Assembly (NCBI GenBank): GCA_030674875.1
Contig: JASXSU010000001.1
Coordinates: forward strand, 820,001 to 884,000
DNA from: Candidatus Endonucleibacter sp. (ex Gigantidas childressi)
GTDB taxonomy: Bacteria; Pseudomonadota; Gammaproteobacteria; Pseudomonadales; Endozoicomonadaceae
Reading direction: 5' to 3'
DNA length: 64,000 bases
Numbering within the stretch: the stretch's first letter is position 1; each line of letters opens with the position of its first letter. Below the pieces are notes generated by a model. The model saw nothing but the letters and a program-made list of their open reading frames with translations, was not told where the DNA came from and did not search any database. The position numbers were made by a program, and so were the translations under genes. Positions 25,439-34,050 of this stretch are shown piece by piece.

Positions 25439-28318
25439 TTAATGTACTTGATCCATTTCAATAGCCGCTGCTCTTTTTTCATATGTTCTTTCTGTAAAAA
25501 AGCGATACTTAAATCTAGATAATAAACTTTTACTAGGTTGCTTGGTATAATCTACCTCCCTACTTGATTTTAGAAATTCAGTTATCTCTTCAGGCTTAGT
25601 ATTTGCTGTGTCAACTGTTTTTTTATCTAGCATTTGCTCCATACTATCTTCCTGATTATCATTAGTTTTATACCGATTAGATTCATCAGGTTGTTTCGTA
25701 TTTTGCCCTCTAAGATATTGCACTAAATTATTTACCCTTCTTATGGGAGCTCTAGACCAATCATCTCTCTTTAGATACCATGCATCATAAGCCCACAAAC
25801 AAGCAACCGGCGCCGCTATTACTGCTCCTACGGCTATCCCTATGGTAGTACCTAATGGCATCCCAAGCCAACCAACAGCTTCTGGTTCTACTTCCATCAT
25901 AACAGGTCTATTCTCCTGCAGATATGCCTGCGGATTTGCCTGCATAAATGCAGGCTCATCTTGATGTACCAGCGTCTCATTATGCAATCGAGGTCCCAAT
26001 TGATGTACCACAGCATTCGGGTGCACAGTAATTGATGGTGCTATAGTCCTTTGTCCTAGAACTGTGGAGTTTGTATTTATAGGAGCTGTAGCTATGGAAG
26101 CTGGAGCTGTGGCAGCTATAGTTGTGGCATCTGTAATTGTGGCATTTGGAGTTGTGCCACCTGGAGTTGTGGCAGCTATAGTTGTGGCAGCTATAGTTGT
26201 GGCATTTGGAGACGTAGCACCTGGATCTGTGGCGTCTGTAGTTGTGGCATTTGGAGACGTGCCACCTGGAGTTGTGGCAGCTATAGTTGTGGCAGCTATA
26301 GTTGTGGCATTTGGAGACGTAGCACCTGGATCTCTGGCGTCTGTAGTTGTGGCATTTGGAGACGTGGCATTTGGAGACGTGGCACCTGGAGCTGTGGCGT
26401 ATGTAGTTGTGGCAGCTGTAGTTGTGGCGTCTGGAGTTGTGGGGGTTGTAGTTGTGGGGGCTATAGTTGTGGGGGCTATAGTTGTGGGAGGTCTACAAGG
26501 TCCCGTAGGATATCTCGCTGTAGAACATATCTTACACAGGGCTGGATCTGACTCCGCAGCGGAGGATGGGCAATATTTATGCAAATAGCGATAAAAACAC
26601 CTCAGGCCTTCGTACTTGCTCTTAAAAGCAAATGCCACAGTGCCATCATTGTTGCAGCCAGTCATGCGATACCCTCGACAGACTTCACCTAATTTACCAC
26701 CTGCAACCGCCACGGTTGGTTCTCTCCACCAGCCGTTACTTGTCCCCCTTATAGTACCCCTCATGAACGACCAATTACTCGGATACCAACAGAGGCGAGT
26801 CTCTTTATGACAATAACTATCACGTATAGGAGCATAATCACTTACTGTGACAGCTCTACTATACTGATAACATCTTCCACCACTAGAAAACATATTTATA
26901 CGTACGTTACGCCACAAACCTATTAATGCATGTGCACTTGTTTTTGAAACACTGCTTAATAAATAGGCAATAGACAATAAAAACAATGATTGTTTATTAG
27001 TTCTACGTACTTGGCTAAAGTCGCTTACTTTTCGAACCCCAAATTTAGCTAACTGAGCCCCAATCCCTATAACTGGACTATACATGGAGGAAAAAGATTC
27101 TAGCAGTGTTAATGCTGTTAAATGTATACCAAAACCATTGGCACCATTTTTCATAAAATCAGTTACAGGGAAGCAAAAACTAGATAACAGTGCTTTCATG
27201 CTAGCAGATTTATTATTTTTAACCATGATAATAATTGGCTTATCATTATCAGACTCACACGAAACTATTAGCCTTCTACCAGCTAGCGGAATTAAAACAC
27301 CATCAATTTCACCACTACTATCAATTTCACCACTACCATCAATCCCTATATCAGATGCATGCTGCTGATCAGCATCTTTAGCTTGAAAATCTATAGAAAC
27401 ACTTGGAGTATTGCAATCACCATAGCGTCTGATATAAACATGAAAACCTTGAAAATACGGATGTTTCCGTAACATCTCCAAAGAAGACATGTCAAGAGTT
27501 ATAGTATCAGATAGTTGACAAAATAATTCACCAGGATTTAATTTAATCTCCATACAATATGCAGTATCATCACCAATAATATAGCTAAAACCTATAGGGG
27601 AGTCATAGCCAAATTCAGAGTAACTCCCTCCTTGCTCGCCTACATTCTCATGATTAGGAGTTCCCGCCAAATTCATGGATGATAAAACGCCATTTCCGAA
27701 TATATTAAATATAACTCCTGCATCATGAATATACTTCTCTCGTTGTACTACATCTTCCCCAGATGTACTTCTAGCAACTGCATATTGAGCGCCAAAACAA
27801 CCTTTATCATCATCAGTAAGGCATTTGACACCAAAGCTTGAAGCTACATGAAAAGCATCAAATATTTCTTTAGAACACTCAATAAAGCATTGCCTATAAT
27901 GATGTGAAATTATGAATACTTTGTCACTGTAGCCTAGCTCATCCTCTACATATTCTTTATGTATACTATTACCTGTCACGCCAATCATTAGCATAGCACT
28001 GCCAAGAAACGGAATAGATTGCTCCCACTCATAATTATTATCATCATAAATTATATCTGCTTGCGTAGCATGCAAGCTATCAGCAAAGCCATATTCCTTT
28101 ACATAAGATACAATATTACTTCCAAATTGATGCATAACCTCTCTAGGTGCGTCTACTAGTTTCTTTTCATCAATTGAAAGATTGTTAAACGTTTTTTCCA
28201 GCGCACTTGTCAATCTTGGGCATTTACTTATAATCTCACTAAACTCACCATTAGCTGTAACGCTACTACTGGCAATGGTTACGAAAAAGATAATTATTGC
28301 TACAAAAAAAGTCTGCAT
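25439..28318 (-). CDS. Secreted, single-span membrane protein with mucin-like Thr/Pro/Ala stalk; function unknown
   Basis: A 959-residue protein of no recognised family. The signal peptide is QTFFVAIIIFFVTIASSSVT. Residues ~25-500 form an extracytoplasmic region with scattered Cys. A Cys-rich segment (~530-610) includes GRCYQYSRAV, KETRLCWYPSNW and CRGYRMTGCNNDGTVAFAF. Next comes a Thr/Ala/Pro stalk (~609-745) of repeats such as PGATSPNATTIAATTIAATT. A hydrophobic span GTTIGIAVGAVIAAPVACLW (~815-840) is followed by a basic tail of about 115 residues. This type I layout resembles eukaryotic surface mucins. The open frame extends to 28405, but those codons lie in a family A repeat, so ATG 28318 is taken. 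The A+T-rich composition and IS neighbours point to transfer or rapid evolution. Confidence 0.7.
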   Translation of the reverse strand: MQTFFVAIIIFFVTIASSSVTANGEFSEIISKCPRLTSALEKTFNNLSIDEKKLVDAPREVMHQFGSNIVSYVKEYGFADSLHATQADIIYDDNNYEWEQSIPFLGSAMLMIGVTGNSIHKEYVEDELGYSDKVFIISHHYRQCFIECSKEIFDAFHVASSFGVKCLTDDDKGCFGAQYAVARSTSGEDVVQREKYIHDAGVIFNIFGNGVLSSMNLAGTPNHENVGEQGGSYSEFGYDSPIGFSYIIGDDTAYCMEIKLNPGELFCQLSDTITLDMSSLEMLRKHPYFQGFHVYIRRYGDCNTPSVSIDFQAKDADQQHASDIGIDGSGEIDSSGEIDGVLIPLAGRRLIVSCESDNDKPIIIMVKNNKSASMKALLSSFCFPVTDFMKNGANGFGIHLTALTLLESFSSMYSPVIGIGAQLAKFGVRKVSDFSQVRRTNKQSLFLLSIAYLLSSVSKTSAHALIGLWRNVRINMFSSGGRCYQYSRAVTVSDYAPIRDSYCHKETRLCWYPSNWSFMRGTIRGTSNGWWREPTVAVAGGKLGEVCRGYRMTGCNNDGTVAFAFKSKYEGLRCFYRYLHKYCPSSAAESDPALCKICSTARYPTGPCRPPTTIAPTTIAPTTTTPTTPDATTTAATTTYATAPGATSPNATSPNATTTDARDPGATSPNATTIAATTIAATTPGGTSPNATTTDATDPGATSPNATTIAATTIAATTPGGTTPNATITDATTIAATAPASIATAPINTNSTVLGQRTIAPSITVHPNAVVHQLGPRLHNETLVHQDEPAFMQANPQAYLQENRPVMMEVEPEAVGWLGMPLGTTIGIAVGAVIAAPVACLWAYDAWYLKRDDWSRAPIRRVNNLVQYLRGQNTKQPDESNRYKTNDNQEDSMEQMLDKKTVDTANTKPEEITEFLKSSREVDYTKQPSKSLLSRFKYRFFTERTYEKRAAAIEMDQVH
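26090..26490 (-). repeat. Degenerate tandem repeat encoding the Thr-rich stalk
   Basis: Reiterated short units of 9-15 bp (read on the plus strand as GTTGTGGCAGCTATA and GTTGTGGCATTTGGAGACGT) build larger blocks; one ~114 bp block is nearly duplicated at 26168-26281 and 26282-26395. On the minus strand it encodes Thr/Ala/Pro repeats. Copy number could vary by slippage or recombination. Confidence 0.8.
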
Positions 28319-28323
28319 AAGAC

Positions 28324-28423
28324 TACCCCCAAATGATTTTAAATTGCTACTAGGCGGCAAGCTAGAAGCCAGTGAGCCTACGAAGTAGTGCCAACAACGT
28401 AGCAAATTGAAAGGCGGCTGGTA
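28324..28423 (-). repeat. Family A MITE (diverged) abutting the mucin-like gene start
   Basis: Reverse orientation: TACCCCCAAATGATTTTAAA, then TTGCTACTAGGCGGCAAG and GTGAGCCTACGAAGTAGT, ending GAAAGGCGGCTGGTA. It is about 100 bp, with small deletions compared with the 124 bp copies. Its end is five bases from the start codon of the 959-residue gene. Confidence 0.75.
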
Positions 28424-28506
28424 TAGACAATATCAGGATGCCTCGAGGCTGTAATAACACAACAGCATGCACAGCAATACCTTCTTGGCTACCGGTATAA
28501 CCGAGT

Positions 28507-28766
28507 TTAAGTTTTTCTTTTTTTTATGTAATCTTTGATGTGACGACTGATCGTGAATTCACTTTTTCTCAAAGCCTGAGCAATAAACGTTATTGACCAC
28601 CCTTCAGACCACAATAGTCTCTCTTTAATACAGTCACACTCTCGTACATCCCGCAATATTTTATGGCGAGATTCCAAGTCGATTTTTTGCTGTTGGGTCA
28701 GGGTGAATTTTGACATTAGTGTAGTCTGAAGAAAAATCACTACACAATCAAGCATATTCAATACAC
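28507..28766 (-). mobile_element. IS630-family transposase fragment, N-terminal helix-turn-helix part
   Basis: The minus strand from ATG 28716 encodes MSKFTLTQQQKIDLESRH, then KERLLWSEGWSITFIAQALR and SEFTISRHIKDYIKKRKT, the N-terminal DNA-binding part of an IS630 transposase, then a stop. The element end (complement of CAATACACTTGGGTA) lies at about 28750-28766 next to a TA. It has inserted into an IS4 relic. The catalytic part is absent. Confidence 0.75.
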
Positions 28767-29600
28767 TTGGGTATAAAGCGATTTTTCGCTGACTATGACT
28801 ACAGTTTTGAGCAGCTAGGTGAGCTGATTCTGAGCTGCCTGGACATGGATCTCTTTACCCTGTGCATAGATAGACCCAACTGGGAGTATGATTCTAAAAA
28901 CGTCAACTGTCTGATGGTATTAATTGCTTGGCAAGGAATCTCAATTCCCATTGCTTGGGTGTGTCTTGACAAAAAAGGAGGAAACTCCAATACCGATGAA
29001 CGCATGGCGGTAATGAGCGCGTACTAAATCTCATTCCCATAAAACGAATTGATAACCTTCTGGCAGATCATGAGTTTATAGGCCACGAATGGTTAGACTG
29101 GTTACGTCAAAACAAACTGTAATGCAGAATTCGGGTTAAAAGCAACAATGTGGTGGAAATATTGCCACTGGCAAGCTATGCAGAGGCGTTAGTATCAATC
29201 AAACAGTAACGTGGCATAGCAAAAAGAAAGTATCTGGAGTATCGCTCTATATTACATCCCGTCGAACTCTGAAAGGATTGCTGATCGTCGTAGCTACTAA
29301 AAAGCCAGATAGCATTATAGATGACTATAGTAGGCGGTGGAGTATTGAAACCATGTTTGGCAATCTAAAAAGTCGGGGCTTTGATTTGGAGTCCACACAT
29401 ATGATAAACCTTGACCAGATGGATAAACTGATGGGACTACTGACGATTGCTGTTGTGTGGCGCCTACTAGTAGGCCACTGGTGTTATGGGAATGCAAATC
29501 AATTGCCGATGAACAACCATTACCGTCCATGTTTCGATTAGGCGTGGATAGGCTTAGACGGGAACTCAAAACAGCTGTGTAAAAAATGATCAAACCACTT
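28767..29600 (+). mobile_element. IS4-family transposase relic (copy 3)
   Basis: The plus strand encodes KRFFADYDYSFEQLGELILS, then CIDRPNWEYDSKNVNCLMVL, LDKKGGNSNTDERMAVM and, after frameshifts, RRWSIETMFGNLKSRGFDLE and MDKLMGLLTIAVVWRLLVGH. It is broken by at least two frameshifts and its 5' end is cut by the IS630 fragment. It is inverted relative to copies 1 and 2. Confidence 0.82.
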
Positions 29601-29689
29601 TTTTTATATCTGCTAAACGCTTTGTCCCGTACATAGGGTTTGGGTAGAAGGCATCTTATTACTAATATGCATGTGTATACCGCATAATC

Positions 29690-30475
29690 TCCTGTGCCTG
29701 CATAGTTGTCGCCTCTTTTGATTTATCCAACTTAGCAGATAGTGATCAATAGAACGCTATTCAAAAGAACTCAAAGACCACATCATTCAAAAAAGCCAGC
29801 CAATAATGTGCCAGCCGATCAATTGGTGCTTGCTGCTGGTCTCTCGTGTACAGCTGGGTAAAAGACAGAGTTATCTCAAGGAATACCAGTGCGTGGTGAC
29901 GGTAAAAATCCAAACCAATGTAACCCTGCACCAGGTGACCGTGATCATTGCTACTGCTGCGTTGAATGAAACATAACTGACTGAACACTGTCACAAGAAA
30001 GACCTGCTTCCTAAGCAAGCCCAGCAATGAAAGGGCATTTTATCAATAATCCAGCAACAAGCTTCTTGAAGCGGAACATCCGATATGGCATCACCGCAAC
30101 CAATATGCCATTACTGCCGCACTCTGACAATGGTAGCTCATGAGGCAGCGCCATGCTTTCCATTTTGCAGAGCCTTGGTGTACGCCCAAGAGCCAGTGAT
30201 GATAATCCTTATTCTAAGGATATTTTTATAACCCTTAAGCTCTGGCCTGGTTACCCACTCAAACCATTTACGGATGTTGAAACAGTAAGAAACTAGGTAC
30301 ATAGCTTTCTCCGATGGTACACCGAAAAACACAAGCACAACCGGAAATTTCTGACACCGGGTCAGCGGCATCGTGGTGAGCATGGGGTACTCATGAATAA
30401 CCGCCGAAAGGTTTACAAGCAGGAAAGCCCGAGAATTCCTGAACTCTGGAGTAAGAGGCCATAACATCAGTTGCG
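29690..30475 (+). mobile_element. IS3-family element relic (copy 1)
   Basis: Broken plus-strand frames match both parts of an IS3 element. The orfA-like part reads ELKDHIIQKSQP and VTVIIATAALNET (about 29760-29975). The end of orfB reads SDNGS, LGVRPRASDDNPYSKDIFIT, LKLWPGYPLKPF and RWYTEKHKHNRKFLTPGQRH (about 30115-30400). The middle is deleted. It sits directly upstream of the chaperone-effector pair. Confidence 0.72.
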
Positions 30476-30542
30476 TATATAAATATCTCAATACAGTAAC
30501 AATTCAGTCGATATGATTTTCATATAAATGGGAGAACCATAT

Positions 30543-31001
30543 ATGACTGAAACTCAAAAATGCTTCGAGCAGCTATTACAACATCTCCACTCCGTCACAG
30601 GACATAAGATCCCTAGTGGTAGCAATGCCTGCATGCTGATGGATAGCAATAATGGAACTCCCATTAATATATCATTACCGGAAGGTAGCGACTTACTGTT
30701 ACTCGATAGAGTTCTGGCTCCTCTATCCTTAGACCCAGACATTTGTCAAGGAAGAGCATTACAACTACTCGCACTGAATGGACAGCCGAATTTACTACAA
30801 GGAGCTTGGTTTTACATTGATGATGAGGGACAGGATATAAAACTAATGACAGGACACCCAATCCAAGCTCTAACAAACTCAGATTTTGAAAACCTGCTTT
30901 ATAACTTCATCTATCTGAGCAGCCAAATGACCCTTGAGCTAACAGAGGAAGAACAAAGCTTACCGGCATCCTCAATATCTACTACAGGATTATTTATATG
31001 A
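30543..31001 (+). CDS. Type III secretion chaperone (CesT/Tir-chaperone family)
   Basis: A 152-residue acidic protein with the layout of class I type III secretion chaperones. It has an N-terminal helix CFEQLLQHLHSVTGHKIP, strands with CMLMDSNNGTPINISLP, then ALQLLALNGQPNLLQGAWFY, a hydrophobic patch typical of CesT/SycE dimers, and a C-terminal helix NLLYNFIYLSSQMTLELTEE. Such chaperones bind the N-terminal region of one effector and deliver it to the secretion machine. ATG 30543 has GGGAG eight bases upstream. The last four bases overlap the next gene (ATGA), which is the presumed cargo. No secretion apparatus genes lie in the window. Family assignment is from sequence pattern only. Confidence 0.78.
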   Translation: MTETQKCFEQLLQHLHSVTGHKIPSGSNACMLMDSNNGTPINISLPEGSDLLLLDRVLAPLSLDPDICQGRALQLLALNGQPNLLQGAWFYIDDEGQDIKLMTGHPIQALTNSDFENLLYNFIYLSSQMTLELTEEEQSLPASSISTTGLFI

Positions 31002-32077
31002 GCGGAATACCTGGGACTTCCAGTGCAGGAAGCGTCAATCTTCATTCGACATTATCGGCACAGCAAAAACAACAAAACTCGCCAAACGAACAAACAAACG
31101 TAGCTCGCAAAGCACTCCAACAGTTTATAAAAGAAATAAAACCTGCTTCTAGCTCACCAAAAGGTCACTTTCTATCATTTATTAAACAACCACCTAACAA
31201 AACACCAAACCTATCCCTCCACACCAGAAACTCTGCTATCAAAGGGTATCCACCAACAGAGCAACAAGCTAAGATTCAGCTGGGAATTAGTGCAGAACTG
31301 GCCAACTATCCCTATAGCCGATCACTAGACGCCATAGCTTATGCCTCCAACAAACTCGACCCAAAGAAAAGCACTCCGATACCGAGCTGGCATCTTGCCA
31401 AACCATTAGCCTTACAAGCAGGAAAGGGAGCCAATCTCTCTACCTCGGGGTCTGAGGCATTTATTTATAACAAAAAAAGCGGCCTGACCGCATACGTCTT
31501 CCAAAATAACAAAACAAAACCTCCAGAGATTCGAATTATCTTTGGTGGTACAAGCACTGGCAAGCATGTAGGGGGGCTAATTACGCGCACCATTAGAAAC
31601 TCGGGATCATCACTCAAGCAATGGGTAGCCAATGGTATAAATGCCCTCCGAGGGAGAGTACCACGTAGCTACAAAGACGCTAAAAAACTCACTGAAACCG
31701 TTCAAAAGATAATGCAGAATGATAGTATGTATAAAAATTTCAAACTCTCTGTCTCTGGCCACTCTAAAGGTGGTGGCGAAGCTTCCTTTGCAGCAATTAG
31801 CCTCAAAGAGCCAGTAGAAGCCATTTGTTTTTCCAGTGCTGAACTAGGCAAGGACATGCACAATATACTCAGTGACAAACAGAAACGCAATGCTCACACG
31901 CACGTAACACACTATAAGATCAAGGGAGACATTATTCCCAACATTGGTAAAGCTCTAACCGTGGGTCATATTGGAAAAGTCGTGACTATACCCCATGATA
32001 ACACACCCTTAAGCAGCCCTATAGATAAACACGCTCAGTTCGCTCGGCATATACATTATTTCATCGATACAAAATAA
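30998..32077 (+). CDS. Candidate type III effector with lipase-like serine hydrolase motif
   Basis: A 359-residue protein, translationally coupled (ATGA overlap) to the upstream CesT-type chaperone. Residues 1-80 are polar, rich in Ser/Gln/Asn/Pro and without a Sec signal, as expected for a type III export and chaperone-binding region. The C-terminal half looks like an alpha/beta hydrolase of the lipase class 3/DUF2974 kind: EIRIIFGGTSTG (177-188), the nucleophile elbow SVSGHSKGGGEASFAA with Ser256, a candidate Asp311 in KIKGDIIP and candidate His345, 351 or 353 near the C-terminus. A phospholipase or other lipid esterase acting in a host cell is the best inference. Neither secretion nor catalysis is shown by sequence alone. 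Confidence 0.7.
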   Translation: MSGIPGTSSAGSVNLHSTLSAQQKQQNSPNEQTNVARKALQQFIKEIKPASSSPKGHFLSFIKQPPNKTPNLSLHTRNSAIKGYPPTEQQAKIQLGISAELANYPYSRSLDAIAYASNKLDPKKSTPIPSWHLAKPLALQAGKGANLSTSGSEAFIYNKKSGLTAYVFQNNKTKPPEIRIIFGGTSTGKHVGGLITRTIRNSGSSLKQWVANGINALRGRVPRSYKDAKKLTETVQKIMQNDSMYKNFKLSVSGHSKGGGEASFAAISLKEPVEAICFSSAELGKDMHNILSDKQKRNAHTHVTHYKIKGDIIPNIGKALTVGHIGKVVTIPHDNTPLSSPIDKHAQFARHIHYFIDTK

Positions 32078-32164
32078 TCTTTCATAACAATCGAATAGCA
32101 ACACAAAATAGACCCGAGGCCGCAAAATGTAGTCTGCAGCTTCTCCAGCAATTTTTAAACCCAC

Positions 32165-32273
32165 CATCATTGAAAGTAGAGCAGGCAATAAACGCGCGAA
32201 GCCTCATGAGCCGATGAGAAATAAATTATTTCGGTACGTGCGCTACCAATAACCTCACAGCTTCAATGATAAC
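32165..32273. repeat. Family B palindromic repeat (diverged)
   Basis: Downstream of the effector. CATTGAAAGTAGAGCAGGCA, then AAACGCGCGAAGCCTCATGA and, at the right end, CCTCACAGCTTCAATGATAA match family B arms and core. Confidence 0.6.
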
Positions 32274-32853
32274 TAGCGCATGAATCCGTGACCTCCTAAC
32301 TACCTACATGATTACCTCCACAACTTGCGCACTTAGGAACATCTAGCGATGAACAAAATTCAGTTTTTATTTAAAGCTCTCCATAACTTCTTGTCAAAAA
32401 CGCCCTAAAATATCCGAGTAACGGGTTTCTAATAGCCTTCACTAATCATCAGGGCAAAGAAGGCCATGGCCTTTGGTGAAAAGCCTAGATCAAGCTCTGT
32501 GAAGGTTGTCCGTCTTTCAATTCAAATACTGAGAAGCGCGCATTTCACTTTGCAGGTCTTGCATTGTTTTGGGTTAAGATCATTAATCTTGGCTTCAAGT
32601 CACGGATGCAGGTGCTATTAATGAGTAATTTCTCAGCCTATGTTTCAACATCTTTATTTCGGAATAAGTGCTTTTGCCAACTTCCTCCAAGAGAGAGCAG
32701 TAACTACTCTTAAGGCTCGACCACCTACCGGCATCATCCATTACTCCCGCTTTAATTAGTGCGGAAGCTACCCATTTTTTAGAAGGACGCAGTTGCAAAC
32801 TAGCTAAAGTAAGCTATCTTAACTCTTTTTGTTAACCTTCAATCGGTGCTTGG
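32274..32853. other. Intergenic region upstream of trmB
   Basis: 580 bp. A 67-codon open frame on the minus strand (32595-32798) has no recognisable features and no clear ribosome-binding site, so it is not called. Nothing else is seen. Confidence 0.45.
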
Positions 32854-33552
32854 ATGAGTGAAACTGCGCAACACTATCGAAGAGTAAAAAGTTTCGTTCT
32901 TCGCCAGGGCCGTATGACGATAGCCCAACAGCGTGGCTGGGATGAGTGCTGGGAGAAGTGGGGGCTTGAGATGAATATGGGTCTTCTTGACTTAGAAGCC
33001 GTATTCGGTCGAAAAGGACCAACCATACTGGAAATTGGCTATGGTATGGGGTTATCCTTGGTTGAAATGGCAAAAAACACATTAGATGCTCACTTTATTG
33101 GCATAGAGGTTCACCGCCCCGGCGTTGGCAGCTTTCTTAATGAAGCCAACAATAGCGGATTAACCAATGTCCGATCCTATTGCCATGATGCAGTGGAAGT
33201 ACTCAACCAGTGCATTCCTGACAACAGCCTGTCCCGTGTCCAGATTTATTTCCCAGACCCATGGCATAAAAAACGCCATCACAAACGTCGATTGATACAG
33301 CCTGAATTCATCAAACTTTTAAGCTCAAAATTAGTAAGTGGTGGCGTTATTCATTTGGCCACAGACTGGGAAAACTACGCTGAACAAATGATGAACGTAA
33401 TGTCTGCCGATAAAGGTTTTAAAAACCAAAAAGGTAAATATATTTTCTCTGAGCGCCCAACATACCGCCCCCTGACTAAATTTGAAAAGCGTGGGCAACG
33501 TCTCGGCCATAATGTATTAGACCTACTTTTTGAAAAACAGATAACTAACTAA
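32854..33552 (+). CDS. trmB: tRNA (guanine-N7)-methyltransferase
   Basis: A 232-residue SAM-dependent enzyme that methylates G46 in the tRNA variable loop. The SAM-binding motif I is ILEIGYGMGLSLVEMA. HFIGIEVHRPGVGSFL and the family signature RVQIYFPDPWHKKRHHKRRL are present, and the C-terminus has RPLTKFEKRGQRLGH. The length is normal. It is convergent with, and overlaps by four bases, a DUF3392 gene, a pairing also known near hemW in Pseudomonas. Confidence 0.96.
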   Translation: MSETAQHYRRVKSFVLRQGRMTIAQQRGWDECWEKWGLEMNMGLLDLEAVFGRKGPTILEIGYGMGLSLVEMAKNTLDAHFIGIEVHRPGVGSFLNEANNSGLTNVRSYCHDAVEVLNQCIPDNSLSRVQIYFPDPWHKKRHHKRRLIQPEFIKLLSSKLVSGGVIHLATDWENYAEQMMNVMSADKGFKNQKGKYIFSERPTYRPLTKFEKRGQRLGHNVLDLLFEKQITN

Positions 33553-33875
33553 CCATACCTGTCAGCCAAAACACCAGATAGCAAAAGCATCACAAGAAGA
33601 ACCGGTGCCAACGTCAAGTCGCTAAATAGACCAAAGAGCTTAGTTAAGACATCCGGCAAATAAAAAAGAACCCCTCCTAATACTGCCAGATTAAATACAG
33701 CTCTTATCGGTATCCTTAATGCTGCAGGATACCGTGCCAACCACCTCCCCCCTTGAGCCAACGCAGATCTGCCAGCATAGACAATAATAACTGCCGTTAA
33801 CGCTAACGAAATCAGTGGCAAGTAGGACCTGCTAAAATGTGAAAGAGCAACAACACTATTACTAAGCCATTCCAT
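33549..33875 (-). CDS. DUF3392 family inner-membrane protein
   Basis: A 108-residue hydrophobic protein with three predicted membrane helices: LPLISLALTAVIIVYAG, RAVFNLAVLGGVLFYL and LAPVLLVMLLLSGVLA, and the motif LARYPAALRIPIR between the first two. It resembles DUF3392 proteins, which have no assigned function. Its 3' end overlaps trmB by four bases on the opposite strand. It precedes hemW on the same strand, but a family B repeat and 175 bp intervene. Confidence 0.65.
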   Translation of the reverse strand: MEWLSNSVVALSHFSRSYLPLISLALTAVIIVYAGRSALAQGGRWLARYPAALRIPIRAVFNLAVLGGVLFYLPDVLTKLFGLFSDLTLAPVLLVMLLLSGVLADRYG

Positions 33876-33897
33876 TAGTCATACCTATTTTATGCCT

Positions 33898-33998
33898 ATA
33901 CCCATTGACGGGATAGGTAAACGACAAATAAGCGAAGCCCCGTGCCTGATGGTAGCCGTGAGTGATCGCAGTTAACAACCCACTACTTCAAGAGATTA
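33898..33998. repeat. Family B palindromic repeat
   Basis: Upstream of the DUF3392 gene: TACCCATTGACGGGATAGGT, then AAACGACAAATAAGCGAAGC and GTGAGTGATCGCAGTTAACA, ending near CCCACTACTTCAAGAG. Confidence 0.6.
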
Positions 33999-34050
33999 GC
34001 TTGTCGAAAGACGACATTATCGCATAGCTCGGGATTTATTCTCAGGTTTC

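Noticed and set aside
26064-26588. 174-codon plus-strand open frame of Val/Ala/Gly repeats
   Set aside because: It is the complement of the Thr-rich stalk repeats of the secreted protein on the other strand; low complexity keeps it open.
20452-28761. Single IS630 element split by an 8 kb insertion (C-terminal part at 20.4 kb, N-terminal part at 28.5 kb)
   Set aside because: Core genes gmk and rph lie between them, and each fragment has its own context, so two independently truncated copies are simpler.
29761-30027. Minus-strand frame of 88 codons, similar to one at 39382-39594
   Set aside because: The similarity arises because both are antisense to IS3 orfA relics; the plus-strand reading matches the transposase.
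32595-32798. 67-codon minus-strand frame upstream of trmB
   Set aside because: No recognised domain or ribosome-binding site; too short to support by itself.
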